From Burkholderiaceae bacterium (GTDB lineage Bacteria; Pseudomonadota; Gammaproteobacteria; Burkholderiales; Burkholderiaceae_C): 64,000 nucleotides of DNA. Below the pieces are notes generated by a model. It did not search any database and was not told where the DNA came from. It saw only the letters and a list, made by a program, of their open reading frames with translations. The stretch lies in NCBI GenBank assembly GCA_024235915.1, contig JACKLO010000007.1:186001-250000 (forward strand), in the 5' to 3' direction. Of this stretch, positions 1-9,622 are shown one piece after another. The number at the start of each line of letters is the position of its first letter. Position 1 is the stretch's first letter. Both the position numbers and the translations under genes were made by a program.

Positions 1-1975
<1,975 letters not shown>

Positions 1976-2005
1976 GTCGTGTTCCTTTGGCGGTGAGAAT
2001 GACAC

Positions 2006-2482
2006 ATGACCGAGATCGTGTTGAAAACCCTGCACGTGTCGTCGTTGATCGTCTGGATCGGCGGCATGGTGTTTGCCCACTTCTTCCTGCGCCCGTCACT
2101 CGCGGTGCTGGAGCCGCCGCAGCGGCTGGCGCTGATGACGGCGGTGCTGGGGCGCTTCTTCCGCGTCGTCACCCTGGCCGCGCCACTGGCCTGGCTCAGC
2201 GGCGCCGGGCTGATCGGCCAGGCCGCCCAGGCCGTGGAGGCCACCGGCGGCCGCCTGCAGCTGCCGCTGTACTGGCACCTGATGGCCGGCGGTGGCACGG
2301 TGATGCTGGGGGTGTACGCCTGGATCCGGCTCGTGCCCTACCGGGCCCTGTTGGCGGCCGTGGGCAGTGGCAATCTGCCTGCCGGGGCGGCTGCGCTGGC
2401 CCGCGTGCGCGGAGCGGTGGCGTTCAACCTGGCGCTCGGCACCGCCATCGTGCTGATCGCACTGCTGCGCTGGCCGGCGTAG
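2006..2482 (+). CDS. CopD-like integral membrane protein
   Basis: This is a 158-residue hydrophobic protein with four likely membrane segments, at about residues 5-30, 48-70, 88-110 and 135-156. The N-terminal pattern KTLHVSSLIVWIGGMVFAHFFLRP, with a His in the first helix and a Trp-Ile-Gly-Gly turn, is typical of CopD/DUF2269-type proteins, a family linked to copper uptake or to haem-containing membrane proteins. Its real substrate is not evident. It begins 30 bases from the divergent acnA start and ends 11 bases before the first DGPF-domain gene, so it may be co-transcribed with the ECF42-type group downstream. No copper-protein genes adjoin it. Confidence 0.7.
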   Translation: MTEIVLKTLHVSSLIVWIGGMVFAHFFLRPSLAVLEPPQRLALMTAVLGRFFRVVTLAAPLAWLSGAGLIGQAAQAVEATGGRLQLPLYWHLMAGGGTVMLGVYAWIRLVPYRALLAAVGSGNLPAGAAALARVRGAVAFNLALGTAIVLIALLRWPA

Positions 2483-2493
2483 CATCGGCCGCC

Positions 2494-2859
2494 ATGCCCT
2501 ATGCCCTGTTGATCTTCGAGGACCCCGCGCAGCGCGGCACGCGCAGCGAAGCCGAGGGGCGCGACCTTTATGCCCGCATGCAGGCCTTCGGTGAGTCGCT
2601 CGCGGCCGAGGGCAAGCTGGTGCATGTGGAATCGCTGGCCAGCGCCGACGCCGCCGTGCGCGTGCAGCGCCGCGGTGGCAGCACGCGGCTGATCGACGGG
2701 CCCTATGCCGAGGCCAAGGAGATGATCGGCGGCTTCTTCCTGCTGCGCGATGTCAGCCGTGACGAGGCCCTGGCCATCGCCGGCCGTTGCCCGGCGGCCG
2801 ACTGGGCGACGGTGGAGGTGCGCCCGCTGGCGCCCTGCTTCGACGGCAGCGTGCGCTGA
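2494..2859 (+). CDS. YCII/DGPF-domain protein (first copy)
   Basis: This is a 121-residue soluble protein of the YCII-related (DGPF) family. It shows the opening MPYALLIFEDP and the family motif as LIDGPYAEAKEMIGGFF around residue 70, where DGPY replaces DGPF. Members are small ferredoxin-like-fold proteins of unknown biochemical function that commonly accompany ECF42 sigma factors. The start is the ATG 11 bases after the copD-like stop. The next gene but two is an ECF42-type sigma factor, which supports the family call. The long reading frame that covers this gene from further upstream is only an in-frame extension. Confidence 0.85.
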   Translation: MPYALLIFEDPAQRGTRSEAEGRDLYARMQAFGESLAAEGKLVHVESLASADAAVRVQRRGGSTRLIDGPYAEAKEMIGGFFLLRDVSRDEALAIAGRCPAADWATVEVRPLAPCFDGSVR

Positions 2860-2902
2860 TCGGGCCGGCCCTGTGCCCGCGTGACGAGCTCGGGCGCAGG
2901 CT

Positions 2903-2929
2903 TGTCGAATTCGCGGTGGGTGACGCGTC
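2903..2929 (+). promoter_or_regulatory. Putative ECF42-dependent promoter
   Basis: TGTCGA at 2903-2908 and CGTC at 2926-2929 are separated by 17 bases. As I recall it, the signature reported for ECF42 target promoters is TGTCGA at -35 and CGA/TC at -10. The -10 element lies 45 bases before the second DGPF gene, and the ECF42-type sigma factor lies two genes downstream. This fits an autoregulated operon of DGPF, VOC and sigma factor genes. Confidence 0.65.
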
Positions 2930-2973
2930 GTGCATCCAGAGGCCGCCCTCCGCGGTCGGCAACGGAGCCCCGC

Positions 2974-3411
2974 ATGCGTTTCATGATCATCGTGAAGTCC
3001 CACCCGGACTTCGAAGCCGCGACCACACCCGACCCTGATCCGGCCGTGCTGGCCGCGATGGGCCGCTACCACGAGGAACTGGCCGCCGCGGGCGTGCTGC
3101 TGGACGGCAACGGGCTGCACCCGTCGCGCACCGGCTGGCGCATCCAGTACGGCGCCGAAGGAGCCCGCGTGGTCGACGGGCCGTTTGCCGAGACCAAGGA
3201 ACTGATCGCCGGCTACACGCTGATCCAGGTGGCCTCGCGCGAGGAGGCCTTGGCCTGGACACGGCGCTTTCCCAATCCGGTCGGCGCAGGGCGCGAGGCG
3301 GTGGTGGAGGTGCGCCAGCTGTTCGAGCTGGACGACTTCACGCCCGGCGACGAGATCGACCGCATGAAGCGCATCGCCGTGGGCGGTGCTCCGAAGGGAG
3401 AACACGCATGA
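2974..3411 (+). CDS. YCII/DGPF-domain protein (second copy)
   Basis: This 145-residue protein has the opening MRFMIIVKSHPDFEA and the motif VVDGPFAETKELIAGYTLIQV, the exact DGPF form that names the family. Its function is unknown. DGPF proteins are regular neighbours and proposed regulon members of ECF42 sigma factors. I chose the ATG at 2974, after a purine-rich stretch (GGAGCCCC), over an in-frame upstream start, because the extra 31 residues are low-complexity and overlap the putative promoter. The stop overlaps the next start by ATGA, which implies translational coupling with the VOC gene. Confidence 0.87.
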   Translation: MRFMIIVKSHPDFEAATTPDPDPAVLAAMGRYHEELAAAGVLLDGNGLHPSRTGWRIQYGAEGARVVDGPFAETKELIAGYTLIQVASREEALAWTRRFPNPVGAGREAVVEVRQLFELDDFTPGDEIDRMKRIAVGGAPKGEHA

Positions 3412-3818
3412 TCCGCAGCCTCTTCGTCAACCTGCCGGTGCGCGACCTGCCGCGCACCCAGGCCTTCTGGGCCGCCCTGGGCCTGGGCTTCAACGCCCGC
3501 TTCAGCAACGAGCAGGCCGCCTGCCTGGTGATCAACGATCACATCCAGGTCATGCTGCTGACTGAACCCTTCTTCAAGGGCTTCACCCAGCTGCCGCTGT
3601 CCGATGCCCGTCAGGCCACCGAAGTGCTGCTGGCATTGAGTTGCGACAGCCGAGCCGAGGTGGAAGCGCTGGTGTCGAAGGCCGTGGCCGCTGGCGCCAC
3701 CACACCCAACGCGCCGGTGGACCACGGTTTCATGTTCCAGCACGGTTTTGCCGACCTGGACGGCCACCAGTGGGAGGTCTTCTGGATGGATGAGTCGGCG
3801 GCGCCGCAGCAGTTCTGA
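3408..3818 (+). CDS. VOC (glyoxalase/bleomycin-resistance fold) family protein
   Basis: This is a 136-residue single-domain protein. MIRSLFVNLPVRDLPRTQAFWAALG and the C-terminal GFADLDGHQWEVFWMD are the two ends of the paired beta-alpha-beta-beta-beta motif of the VOC superfamily. A metal ligand may be the Glu in WEVFWMD. VOC proteins of this length are often annotated as extradiol-dioxygenase-like or glyoxalase-like without known substrate. It overlaps the preceding DGPF gene by four bases and is 18 bases upstream of the sigma factor gene, so the three very probably form one operon. Confidence 0.85.
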   Translation: MIRSLFVNLPVRDLPRTQAFWAALGLGFNARFSNEQAACLVINDHIQVMLLTEPFFKGFTQLPLSDARQATEVLLALSCDSRAEVEALVSKAVAAGATTPNAPVDHGFMFQHGFADLDGHQWEVFWMDESAAPQQF

Positions 3819-3836
3819 CGCGAGGGTTCTCGGCGC

Positions 3837-5129
3837 ATGCATTCCGGCGTCCACCATGCGCTGGCGACCACCTGGAAGCGCGAATCGGCGCGCATCGTGG
3901 CGGCTGCCGCGCGGCGTGTGCACGACCTGGGTGTGGCCGAGGAGGTGGCGCAGGATGCGCTGGTGGCCGCGCTGGAGCACTGGCCCCGTGACGGCATCCC
4001 GGACAACCCGGCGGCCTGGCTGATGACCACGGCGCTGAACCGCGCATTGGATCATCTGCGCCGGCTGAAGACCGCGGCCGCCGGCCAGGCCGCCGTGGCA
4101 CAGGACCTGCAAGCGCTGCAGGCCGACCGCGCGCCCGACGTCGCCGAGGCCGTGGCCGTCGCGCAGGCCGATCCTGTCGGCGACGACCTGCTGCGCCTGA
4201 TCTTCACCGCCTGCCACCCGGTGCTGCCCACCGATGCGCGCGTGGCGCTCACGCTGCGCCTGGTGGCCGGCCTGACCACGCACGAGATCGCGCGCGCCTT
4301 CCTGGTGCCTGAAGCCACCGTGGCGCAGCGCATCGTGCGCGCGCAGAAGAAGCTGCGCGACGCGCAGGTGCCGTTCGACCTGCCGCCGCGTGCGGCGCTG
4401 GGCGAGCGCCTGGCGGCCGTGCTGGAGGTGGTGTACCTGGTCTTCAACGAGGGCTACACCGCCACCGGTGGCGACCAGTGGATGCGACCGGCCCTGTGCG
4501 CCGAGGCGCTCAGGCTGGCCCACCTGCTGGCCACGTTGGCGCCCGATGAACCCGAGGTCCACGGCCTGCTGGCACTGCTGGAACTGCAGGCGTCACGTAC
4601 CGCGGCGCGCACCGGCGCCGGCGGCGAGCCAGTGCTGCTGGCCGACCAGGACCGCACGCGCTGGGACCATGCCGCCATCGCGCGTGGGCTGGCGGCGCTG
4701 GCGCGGGCGGAGGCGCGGTCCGGAGCGCCGGCGGCAGCGCCCGGCCCCTATCAGCTGCAGGCCGCCATCGCGGCCTGCCACGCACGTGCCAGCGCGGCGG
4801 AGGCCACCGACTGGGCAGCGATCGCCCGGCTCTATGGCGAACTGGCGCAGGTGGCACCGTCGCCGGTGGTCGAGCTCAACCGCGCCGTGGCCGTGGCCAT
4901 GTGCGACGGCCCGGCCGCCGGCCTGGACCTGGTGGACCGCCTGGCCGACTTGCCGGCCCTGGCGCGCTACCCCTGGCTGCCGGCGGTGCGCGGTGACCTG
5001 CTGTCGCGCCTGGGCCGGCACCACGAGGCGCGCACCGCCTTTCTGCGGGCGGCCGAGCTGACGGAGAACGCGCAGGAGCGGACGCTGATGACAGCCCGTG
5101 CCGAGGCGGGCGGGCGTGCCATTCGCTAG
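3837..5129 (+). CDS. ECF42-type RNA polymerase sigma factor with C-terminal TPR-like domain
   Basis: This 430-residue protein opens with sigma-70 region 2 (about residues 10-80, VAEEVAQDALVAALEHWP) and region 4 (about 130-185, LTLRLVAGLTTHEIARAFLVPEATVAQRIVRAQKKL). A long C-terminal extension follows (about 190-425). It contains VVYLVFNEGYTA, YQLQAAIAACHARA and SPVVELNRAVAVAM, which are hallmarks of the ECF42 group. In that group the extension is helical, TPR-like, and takes the role that anti-sigma factors have elsewhere. No anti-sigma gene is present here. The adjacent DGPF genes and the promoter-like signature at 2903-2929 match the usual ECF42 setting. The inducing signal is not visible. 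The next gene on this side is convergent. Confidence 0.92.
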   Translation: MHSGVHHALATTWKRESARIVAAAARRVHDLGVAEEVAQDALVAALEHWPRDGIPDNPAAWLMTTALNRALDHLRRLKTAAAGQAAVAQDLQALQADRAPDVAEAVAVAQADPVGDDLLRLIFTACHPVLPTDARVALTLRLVAGLTTHEIARAFLVPEATVAQRIVRAQKKLRDAQVPFDLPPRAALGERLAAVLEVVYLVFNEGYTATGGDQWMRPALCAEALRLAHLLATLAPDEPEVHGLLALLELQASRTAARTGAGGEPVLLADQDRTRWDHAAIARGLAALARAEARSGAPAAAPGPYQLQAAIAACHARASAAEATDWAAIARLYGELAQVAPSPVVELNRAVAVAMCDGPAAGLDLVDRLADLPALARYPWLPAVRGDLLSRLGRHHEARTAFLRAAELTENAQERTLMTARAEAGGRAIR

Positions 5130-5219
5130 ATGGCGCGGACGCTGGGCCGGCGGCGGCCCGGCTGACATCACCGGCACTTGCCGGGCTGCGGAGGGTGCGT
5201 CGCGGTGTGGCGCCGCCGA

Positions 5220-5942
5220 TCAGGTGTTGCGCTTCCAGGCCTCGTAGCGCGCGCGGTTGGCCTCGTTCGGCGGGTACAGGCCCGGCAGTTCGGTGCCGGC
5301 CTGCACCTCCTGCATGATCCAGGCCTCCAGCCGTTCCTGTTCCACGGCCTCGTCCACCACCGCGTCCAGCAGCGCGGCCGGGATCAGCACCGCGCCGTCG
5401 TCGTCGGCCACCACCACGTCGTTGGGGAACACGGCGACACCGCCGCAGCCCACCGGCTCCTGCCAGCCGACGAAGGTGAGCCCGGCCACCGACGGCGGGG
5501 CCGCCGTGCCCTGGCACCACACGGGCAGGCGCGAGGCCAGCACGCCGGGGATGTCGCGCACCACACCGTCGGTGACGAGGCCAGCCACCTCGCGCCGCGC
5601 CATGCGTGCGCACAGGATGTCGCCGAAGATGCCGGCGTCGGTGACGCCCATGGCACCCACCACCGCGATCACGCCGGGCGGCATGGCTTCGATGGCTGCA
5701 CGCGTGGAGATCGGGCTGCCCCAGGACGCCGGCGTGGCCAGGTCCTCGCGCGCCGGCACGAAGCGCAGCGTGAAGGCGCGGCCGATGCGCCGGCCCTGGC
5801 CGCCCGTCAGCGGGCGCGTGCCGCGCATCCACACGTTGCGCAGGCCCTTCTTCAGCAGCACCGTGGTCGGCGTGGCGGTGCAGACGTGCTGCAACGCGTT
5901 GACGATGGCGGGGGACAGTGGCTGTACGTCGACGGCGTTCAT
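5220..5942 (-). CDS. RraA-like / HMG (4-hydroxy-4-methyl-2-oxoglutarate) aldolase family protein
   Basis: This 240-residue protein has the RraA/class II HMG-CHA aldolase core. GVIAVVGAMGVTDAGIFGDILC is followed by GLVTDGVVRDIPG, whose Arg-Asp pair corresponds to the catalytic and metal-linked residues of the aldolases. A C-terminal tail of about 50 residues extends beyond the core. It may act as a pyruvate-releasing aldolase or oxaloacetate decarboxylase; true RraA regulators of RNase E are usually shorter, near 160 residues. The ATG at 5942 has AAAGG 7 bases upstream. An alternative ATG at 5957 overlaps the stop of the small membrane gene (ATGA) and would add five residues. Confidence 0.8.
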   Translation of the reverse strand: MNAVDVQPLSPAIVNALQHVCTATPTTVLLKKGLRNVWMRGTRPLTGGQGRRIGRAFTLRFVPAREDLATPASWGSPISTRAAIEAMPPGVIAVVGAMGVTDAGIFGDILCARMARREVAGLVTDGVVRDIPGVLASRLPVWCQGTAAPPSVAGLTFVGWQEPVGCGGVAVFPNDVVVADDDGAVLIPAALLDAVVDEAVEQERLEAWIMQEVQAGTELPGLYPPNEANRARYEAWKRNT

Positions 5943-5953
5943 GGGGAGACCTT

Positions 5954-6169
5954 TCATCCGAACCAGATGCGCCAGAGCGCGACGAGCACATGGCCCCAGA
6001 TCAGGATGTTCATGCCCAGCATGGCGAACACGCCGGTCATGTTCCACAGCAGCTTGGCCCGCCGTGCGCAGGCGTCCTCGCCGGTGGCGGCGTAGAGCAG
6101 GATGAAGAACACCGACGGCGTGAAGCTGCCCAGCACCAGCACGCCCATGACCCAGTAGAAGACGACCAT
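5954..6169 (-). CDS. Small two-helix membrane protein
   Basis: This 71-residue protein has two hydrophobic segments, about residues 3-25 (FYWVMGVLVLGSFTPSVFFILLY) and 43-67 (NMTGVFAMLGMNILIWGHVLVALW), joined by a basic loop GEDACARRAKLL. I do not recognise a named family. It lies directly upstream of the RraA-like gene and touches it (ATGA with the longer start), so the two are probably expressed together. No reaction can be inferred. Confidence 0.6.
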   Translation of the reverse strand: MVVFYWVMGVLVLGSFTPSVFFILLYAATGEDACARRAKLLWNMTGVFAMLGMNILIWGHVLVALWRIWFG

Positions 6170-6281
6170 GGGGGCTGATTCTGGCAGGCCTGCCGGGGAG
6201 GCCTTTGCCGACGGTCTCGGCCTCGCAGGACGCGGCTGATTGGAGCGCGTGCCCCACGGCCTCGCAGAGCTCGGCCGCTTC

Positions 6282-6324
6282 GGCAGGCACGAAACAGTCC
6301 GCAGGGACTGTTTCGTGTCCTGCC
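6282..6324. repeat. Long hairpin abutting the fccB stop codon
   Basis: CACGAAACAGTCC (6288-6300) and GGACTGTTTCGTG (6305-6317) form a perfect 13-base stem around a 4-base loop. GGCAGG (6282-6287) and CCTGCC (6319-6324) extend it to 19 pairs with one bulged T at 6318. It ends one base before the fccB stop codon at 6325-6327. There is no T-run on either strand. It may stabilise or end the fccAB transcript, or be a dispersed palindrome element. Confidence 0.8.
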
Positions 6325-7572
6325 TCAGCCCAGCGTGTCGCTCATCAGGGCGCGGAACCAGGTGTCCATGTCGCTGAAGTTCCCGCGCGACCAGCCATTG
6401 GACGCTGCCGACGAAGCCGACACCGCCGCCATGGCGCGTGTCGTGGCGTCGTATTGGAAGACTGCAGTCAGCCAGGACGCCTGCGTCATCGTGATGGTGG
6501 AGAAGCAGGCCGAGTTGGTCACCGGCGCCGCATCGGGCGCCAGGCCGTCGAAGGCGCGCAGCAGGGCGTCGGCGCAGACCTTGGCCTCCTGGTTGCCGAT
6601 GTGCCCGGCCTTCGGCTGGGTGGTGGCGCTGCTGTCGCCGATCACGTGCACCGCCGGCGCCGCGGTGCTGGCGTAGTTCAGCACGTCCACTGGCGCGAAG
6701 CGGCCGCCGTTGGCCGTGGCCAGGCCGGCATCGGTGACGATGCGGCCGGCGCGCTGGCGCGGGATCAGGTTGACCACGTCGGCCGTCACCGGGCCCTGGT
6801 TGGTGTGCAGCGTCATGCCGGCCGCGTCCACGGCGTCGATGCTCACGCCCGGCCGGTACTCCAGCACGTCGGCGTGCAGGCCATAGAAGGCCGCGGAGAA
6901 ATTGTCCTGCTCGACCACGATGTCGGGGTTGGCGTCCAGCACCAGCAGCCGCGCACCCGGCTTGTTGGCGCGCAGCCAGTCGGCCAGCAGACAGGCCCGT
7001 TCGTAGGGCCCGGGCGGGCAGCGGTAGGGCGTGGGCGGGATCGTGAGCACCACGGTGCCATTGGCGGGCAGTGCCGCCAGTTGCTGCGCCAGCAGCGTGG
7101 TCTGCGGCCCGGCCTGCCAGGCGTGTGGCATACGCGTCTCGTCATAGCCCGGCGGCGGCTCGAAGGCGATGCCCGGGGCCAGCACCACACGGTCGGCCTG
7201 CAGCGTGCCACCGGCGGCAAGCGTGACGCTCGGCGCGGCCGGGTCCACGGCCAGCACCTCGTCGACCACCAGCTTCACGCCCTGGGCCGCGAGCGCATTG
7301 CGGCTGTAGGTCAGGCTCGACAGGCTGCGCTGGCCGGTGAGCACCAGGCTGCTCATGATGTTGGAGACGTAGGTCGGCGCGCGGTCCACCAGGGTCACGT
7401 CGACACGGCGGCGGCCCCAGAGCTTGAGGTAGCGGGCCAGCGTGTTGCCGGCCATGCCGCCGCCGACGATGATCACGCGGCCGGCGGCCGTGGCCTGGGC
7501 GGCGCGGCCCACGCCCAGCGATGCGGCCAGCAGTGCGCCACCGGTGGCGCGCAGGAGTTGTCTGCGTTGCAT
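6325..7572 (-). CDS. fccB: Flavocytochrome c sulfide dehydrogenase, flavoprotein subunit
   Basis: This is a 415-residue FAD protein of the sulfide:quinone reductase/FccB family, expected to oxidise sulfide in the periplasm and pass electrons to the haem subunit. The N-terminus has a twin-arginine signal (RRQLLRATGG, residues 3-12). The dinucleotide fold follows as VIIVGGGMAGNTLARYL (33-49). The FccB motif PPTPYRCPPGPYERAC lies at 179-194, with C185 as one candidate redox cysteine and C356 (TNSACFSTI) as its partner. The ATG at 7572 has GGAGG 7 bases upstream. An in-frame upstream start would add 14 residues ahead of the Tat signal. It follows the haem subunit by 13 bases and ends at the strong hairpin 6282-6324. 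Confidence 0.88.
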   Translation of the reverse strand: MQRRQLLRATGGALLAASLGVGRAAQATAAGRVIIVGGGMAGNTLARYLKLWGRRRVDVTLVDRAPTYVSNIMSSLVLTGQRSLSSLTYSRNALAAQGVKLVVDEVLAVDPAAPSVTLAAGGTLQADRVVLAPGIAFEPPPGYDETRMPHAWQAGPQTTLLAQQLAALPANGTVVLTIPPTPYRCPPGPYERACLLADWLRANKPGARLLVLDANPDIVVEQDNFSAAFYGLHADVLEYRPGVSIDAVDAAGMTLHTNQGPVTADVVNLIPRQRAGRIVTDAGLATANGGRFAPVDVLNYASTAAPAVHVIGDSSATTQPKAGHIGNQEAKVCADALLRAFDGLAPDAAPVTNSACFSTITMTQASWLTAVFQYDATTRAMAAVSASSAASNGWSRGNFSDMDTWFRALMSDTLG

Positions 7573-7585
7573 GTAGGTGCCTCCT

Positions 7586-7900
7586 TCAGCGCTGGCGCGA
7601 CAGGAAACGCGCAATCGCCTGCAACTGCGCGTCGGTGTAGCCCCGGGCGTGGGCGGCCATCAGGCCGTTGCCTTCTTCGCCCGACTGGAACTCCTTGAGC
7701 TTCTTGTAGAGATCCCGGTACGACTCGCCGGCGATTTCGTCGAAACCCGGGCCGTGGCCATTGGTGCCGTGGCACTGGTAGCAGTTGGACGCCAGCAGGC
7801 GGCCCGCGGGCGGCGCGGCGGCCAGGGTGGCCATTGGCAGCAGGGTGCATGCCGTGGCCAGGATGGCCAGACGGCGGGGCGGCAAGGTCCAGGGGCGCAT
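7586..7900 (-). CDS. fccA: Monohaem cytochrome c subunit of flavocytochrome c
   Basis: This 104-residue class I cytochrome c has a Sec signal peptide (about residues 1-28, ending ATLAAA) and one haem site, CYQCH at 40-44. A distal Met in GNGLMAAHARGY is the likely sixth ligand. It should accept electrons from the adjacent FccB flavoprotein. The ATG at 7900 follows AGGAGG and is preferred over an in-frame upstream start, because the signal peptide begins here. A single haem matches short FccA forms; the Allochromatium subunit has two. Confidence 0.86.
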   Translation of the reverse strand: MRPWTLPPRRLAILATACTLLPMATLAAAPPAGRLLASNCYQCHGTNGHGPGFDEIAGESYRDLYKKLKEFQSGEEGNGLMAAHARGYTDAQLQAIARFLSRQR

Positions 7901-8059
7901 GGCGGGTTCCTCCTGTCCGGCCCGGCGGGCCGATGACCTTGTCACGCTCGGCCCGGCGCCTGAAGCCCGGCTGAAGCTCGGTGGCCTCGACCTCGATGGC
8001 ATTGCGCTGCATCAATGCCCGGCGCTGCGCTTACGATGCCTTCGCAACCCAGGCATCCC

Positions 8060-8512
8060 ATGGCCACACCCATCCTCAACATCAACGACGTGCCGCAGGC
8101 CATCCAGCTGGCGCTGGGCCCGGCTTTCCTGCTCACCGGCATTGCCGGCATGCTCAACGTGATGGCGGGGCGGCTGGCCCGCATCATCGACCGCGGCCGC
8201 CGGCTCACCGAGCACGGCAGCGTGAGCCCAGCGATGCTGGCCGCGCTGCAGCCCGAGATCCAGAGCCTGGACCGTCGCCGATATCTGGCCAGCGCCGCCA
8301 TCACCGGCTGCACGCTGGCGGCGCTGCTGGTGTGCATGGTCATTGCGTCGCTGTTCCTGGAGACCTTTCTCGACGCACCGCTGCGCTGGCTGGTCGGCCT
8401 GCTGTTCATGGGCGCCACCGTGGCGCTGGTGGTGGGCCTGGCCTACTTCCTGCGCGAAGTGCACCTGGCGACGACGACGATCCGCATCGCCGGCGCGCAG
8501 CGAGACGGTTGA
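8060..8512 (+). CDS. DUF2721 membrane protein
   Basis: This 150-residue protein has three hydrophobic segments, at about residues 10-35, 76-98 and 108-130. The first is followed by LNVMAGRLARIIDRGRRL, the conserved signature of DUF2721 proteins. The function of the family is unknown. The ATG at 8060 was chosen because NINDVPQAIQLALGPAFLLTGI is the usual beginning; in-frame starts up to 45 bases upstream are possible and none has a strong ribosome site. It is divergent from fccA, with 159 bases between the starts, and convergent with the carbonic anhydrase-like gene. Confidence 0.75.
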   Translation: MATPILNINDVPQAIQLALGPAFLLTGIAGMLNVMAGRLARIIDRGRRLTEHGSVSPAMLAALQPEIQSLDRRRYLASAAITGCTLAALLVCMVIASLFLETFLDAPLRWLVGLLFMGATVALVVGLAYFLREVHLATTTIRIAGAQRDG

Positions 8513-8522
8513 GGCTCAGGGC

Positions 8523-9173
8523 TCAGGCCGGGTCGTCGCCCAGCGGCTCCATCGCCCGCGTCTCCCAGGCCAGCACCGCGTGCCGCAGCGTCATGCGTGC
8601 GGCCAGGTCGGCCAGCGCCAACGTGTCGCCCTGTTCGCCGTGCAGCACCAGCGTGTCCTCGTCGGTTTCGAAGCCGCAGACCAGCGGGCAGACCGTGGGC
8701 ACGTCGCCACCGCCGAACAGCGCCCGCACCTGCTCGCGGATCTGGAAGGTGTGGGCGCGCGCGTCGTCGGTGCAGTAGTGAAAGCCGGCGCAGCCGCGTG
8801 CCGGATCGCCCTTGGAGTAGTGGTAGGTGACTATCACCAGCCCGGCCCGGCCGGCGCTGACCACCTTGTTCACATGCGCCACCAGGGTCTCGCCCAGGTG
8901 CGGCCAGCCCAGGTCGAAGATGCCACCCAGGTTGCGGAAGGGCTGGATGATGCCCGGCGGCGTCTGCGTGGCCACCGGGATGTTGATGCGTCCGTCCATG
9001 CACTTGAGCACCAGGATGGCCGTGGGGTGCTGCGCCAGGTAGCGCTGGCGCGCCAGCCAGGCGCCCGGTGAGGCAAAGGCCTCGGCGTGGCGCCGCGCGT
9101 GCTCGAAGACCCAGTCGATGCGCTGGGCGATCGGTGCCTGGGGCAGGTGATCGGGCAGAGCGCGAAGCGGCAT
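8523..9173 (-). CDS. Carbonic anhydrase-like protein (CsoSCA/beta-type signature)
   Basis: This 216-residue protein carries C58-Met-D60-Gly-R62, equivalent to the Cys-x-Asp-x-Arg zinc and catalytic motif of beta-type carbonic anhydrases. H118 and C128, or H132 and C134 in GCAGFHYC, are candidate second and third zinc ligands. A Cys-to-His gap near 60 and a His-to-Cys gap near 10 resemble the carboxysomal CsoSCA domain more than ordinary beta enzymes. No carboxysome or RuBisCO genes lie in the window, so a role in a carboxysome is not supported. A stand-alone CO2/bicarbonate role is the inference. The ATG at 9173 lacks a clear ribosome site. Confidence 0.58.
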   Translation of the reverse strand: MPLRALPDHLPQAPIAQRIDWVFEHARRHAEAFASPGAWLARQRYLAQHPTAILVLKCMDGRINIPVATQTPPGIIQPFRNLGGIFDLGWPHLGETLVAHVNKVVSAGRAGLVIVTYHYSKGDPARGCAGFHYCTDDARAHTFQIREQVRALFGGGDVPTVCPLVCGFETDEDTLVLHGEQGDTLALADLAARMTLRHAVLAWETRAMEPLGDDPA

Positions 9174-9240
9174 TGGCCGCCCGCATGGCGCCGACGGCCC
9201 TACCGATCCATCCCGGTGATCCCGGGGAGGTGCGTCAGGA

Positions 9241-9486
9241 TCAGGCCAGCGGCGTGGCCGCGACAACCGTGTCTGGGCCCGCCTCGCTGGAGGGTCGCCA
9301 GTACAAGGCCTGACCTGCGGCGGGCAGGTCCTGCACCCCGGGCGCCTGCGAGATCTCTTCGCGTCGATCGCGGCGGTCGTCGCGGCGGTCTTCCCGCCGT
9401 TCATGGCGGCGCTCGATGCCGCAGGCCGTCATGGCCAGCACGGCGGGAATCAGGGCGACCAGGGCAATCTTGCGGCTCGGCATCAT
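9241..9486 (-). CDS. Small charged lipoprotein
   Basis: This 81-residue protein begins MMPSRKIALVALIPAVLAMTAC, a lipoprotein signal with lipobox LAMTAC and Cys at residue 22. A strongly charged Arg/Asp/Glu segment follows (about residues 25-46), then a neutral tail with QALYWRPSSE. The start has GGAGG 7 bases upstream. It lies 136 bases downstream of the degP-like gene on the same strand. I do not recognise a family. The charged stretch may bind an anionic surface, which is speculation. Confidence 0.7.
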   Translation of the reverse strand: MMPSRKIALVALIPAVLAMTACGIERRHERREDRRDDRRDRREEISQAPGVQDLPAAGQALYWRPSSEAGPDTVVAATPLA

Positions 9487-9622
9487 GGCGTGTCCTCCGG
9501 TGTCTGTGTGTTGCCATGGTGGCGCTGCCGTGGCCAGGGCGCTGTAGGACGGCGCCCACGCGCGAAGCAGGAAGACACCGTCGGGATGCTGCGGCCCGCC
9601 CAATGGCGGGCCGCATGCAGGC

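Noticed and set aside
5144..5159. GGGCCG / CGGCCC hairpin between the sigma factor and RraA-like genes
   Set aside because: The stem is only six pairs, has no T-run, and is likely by chance in such GC-rich DNA.
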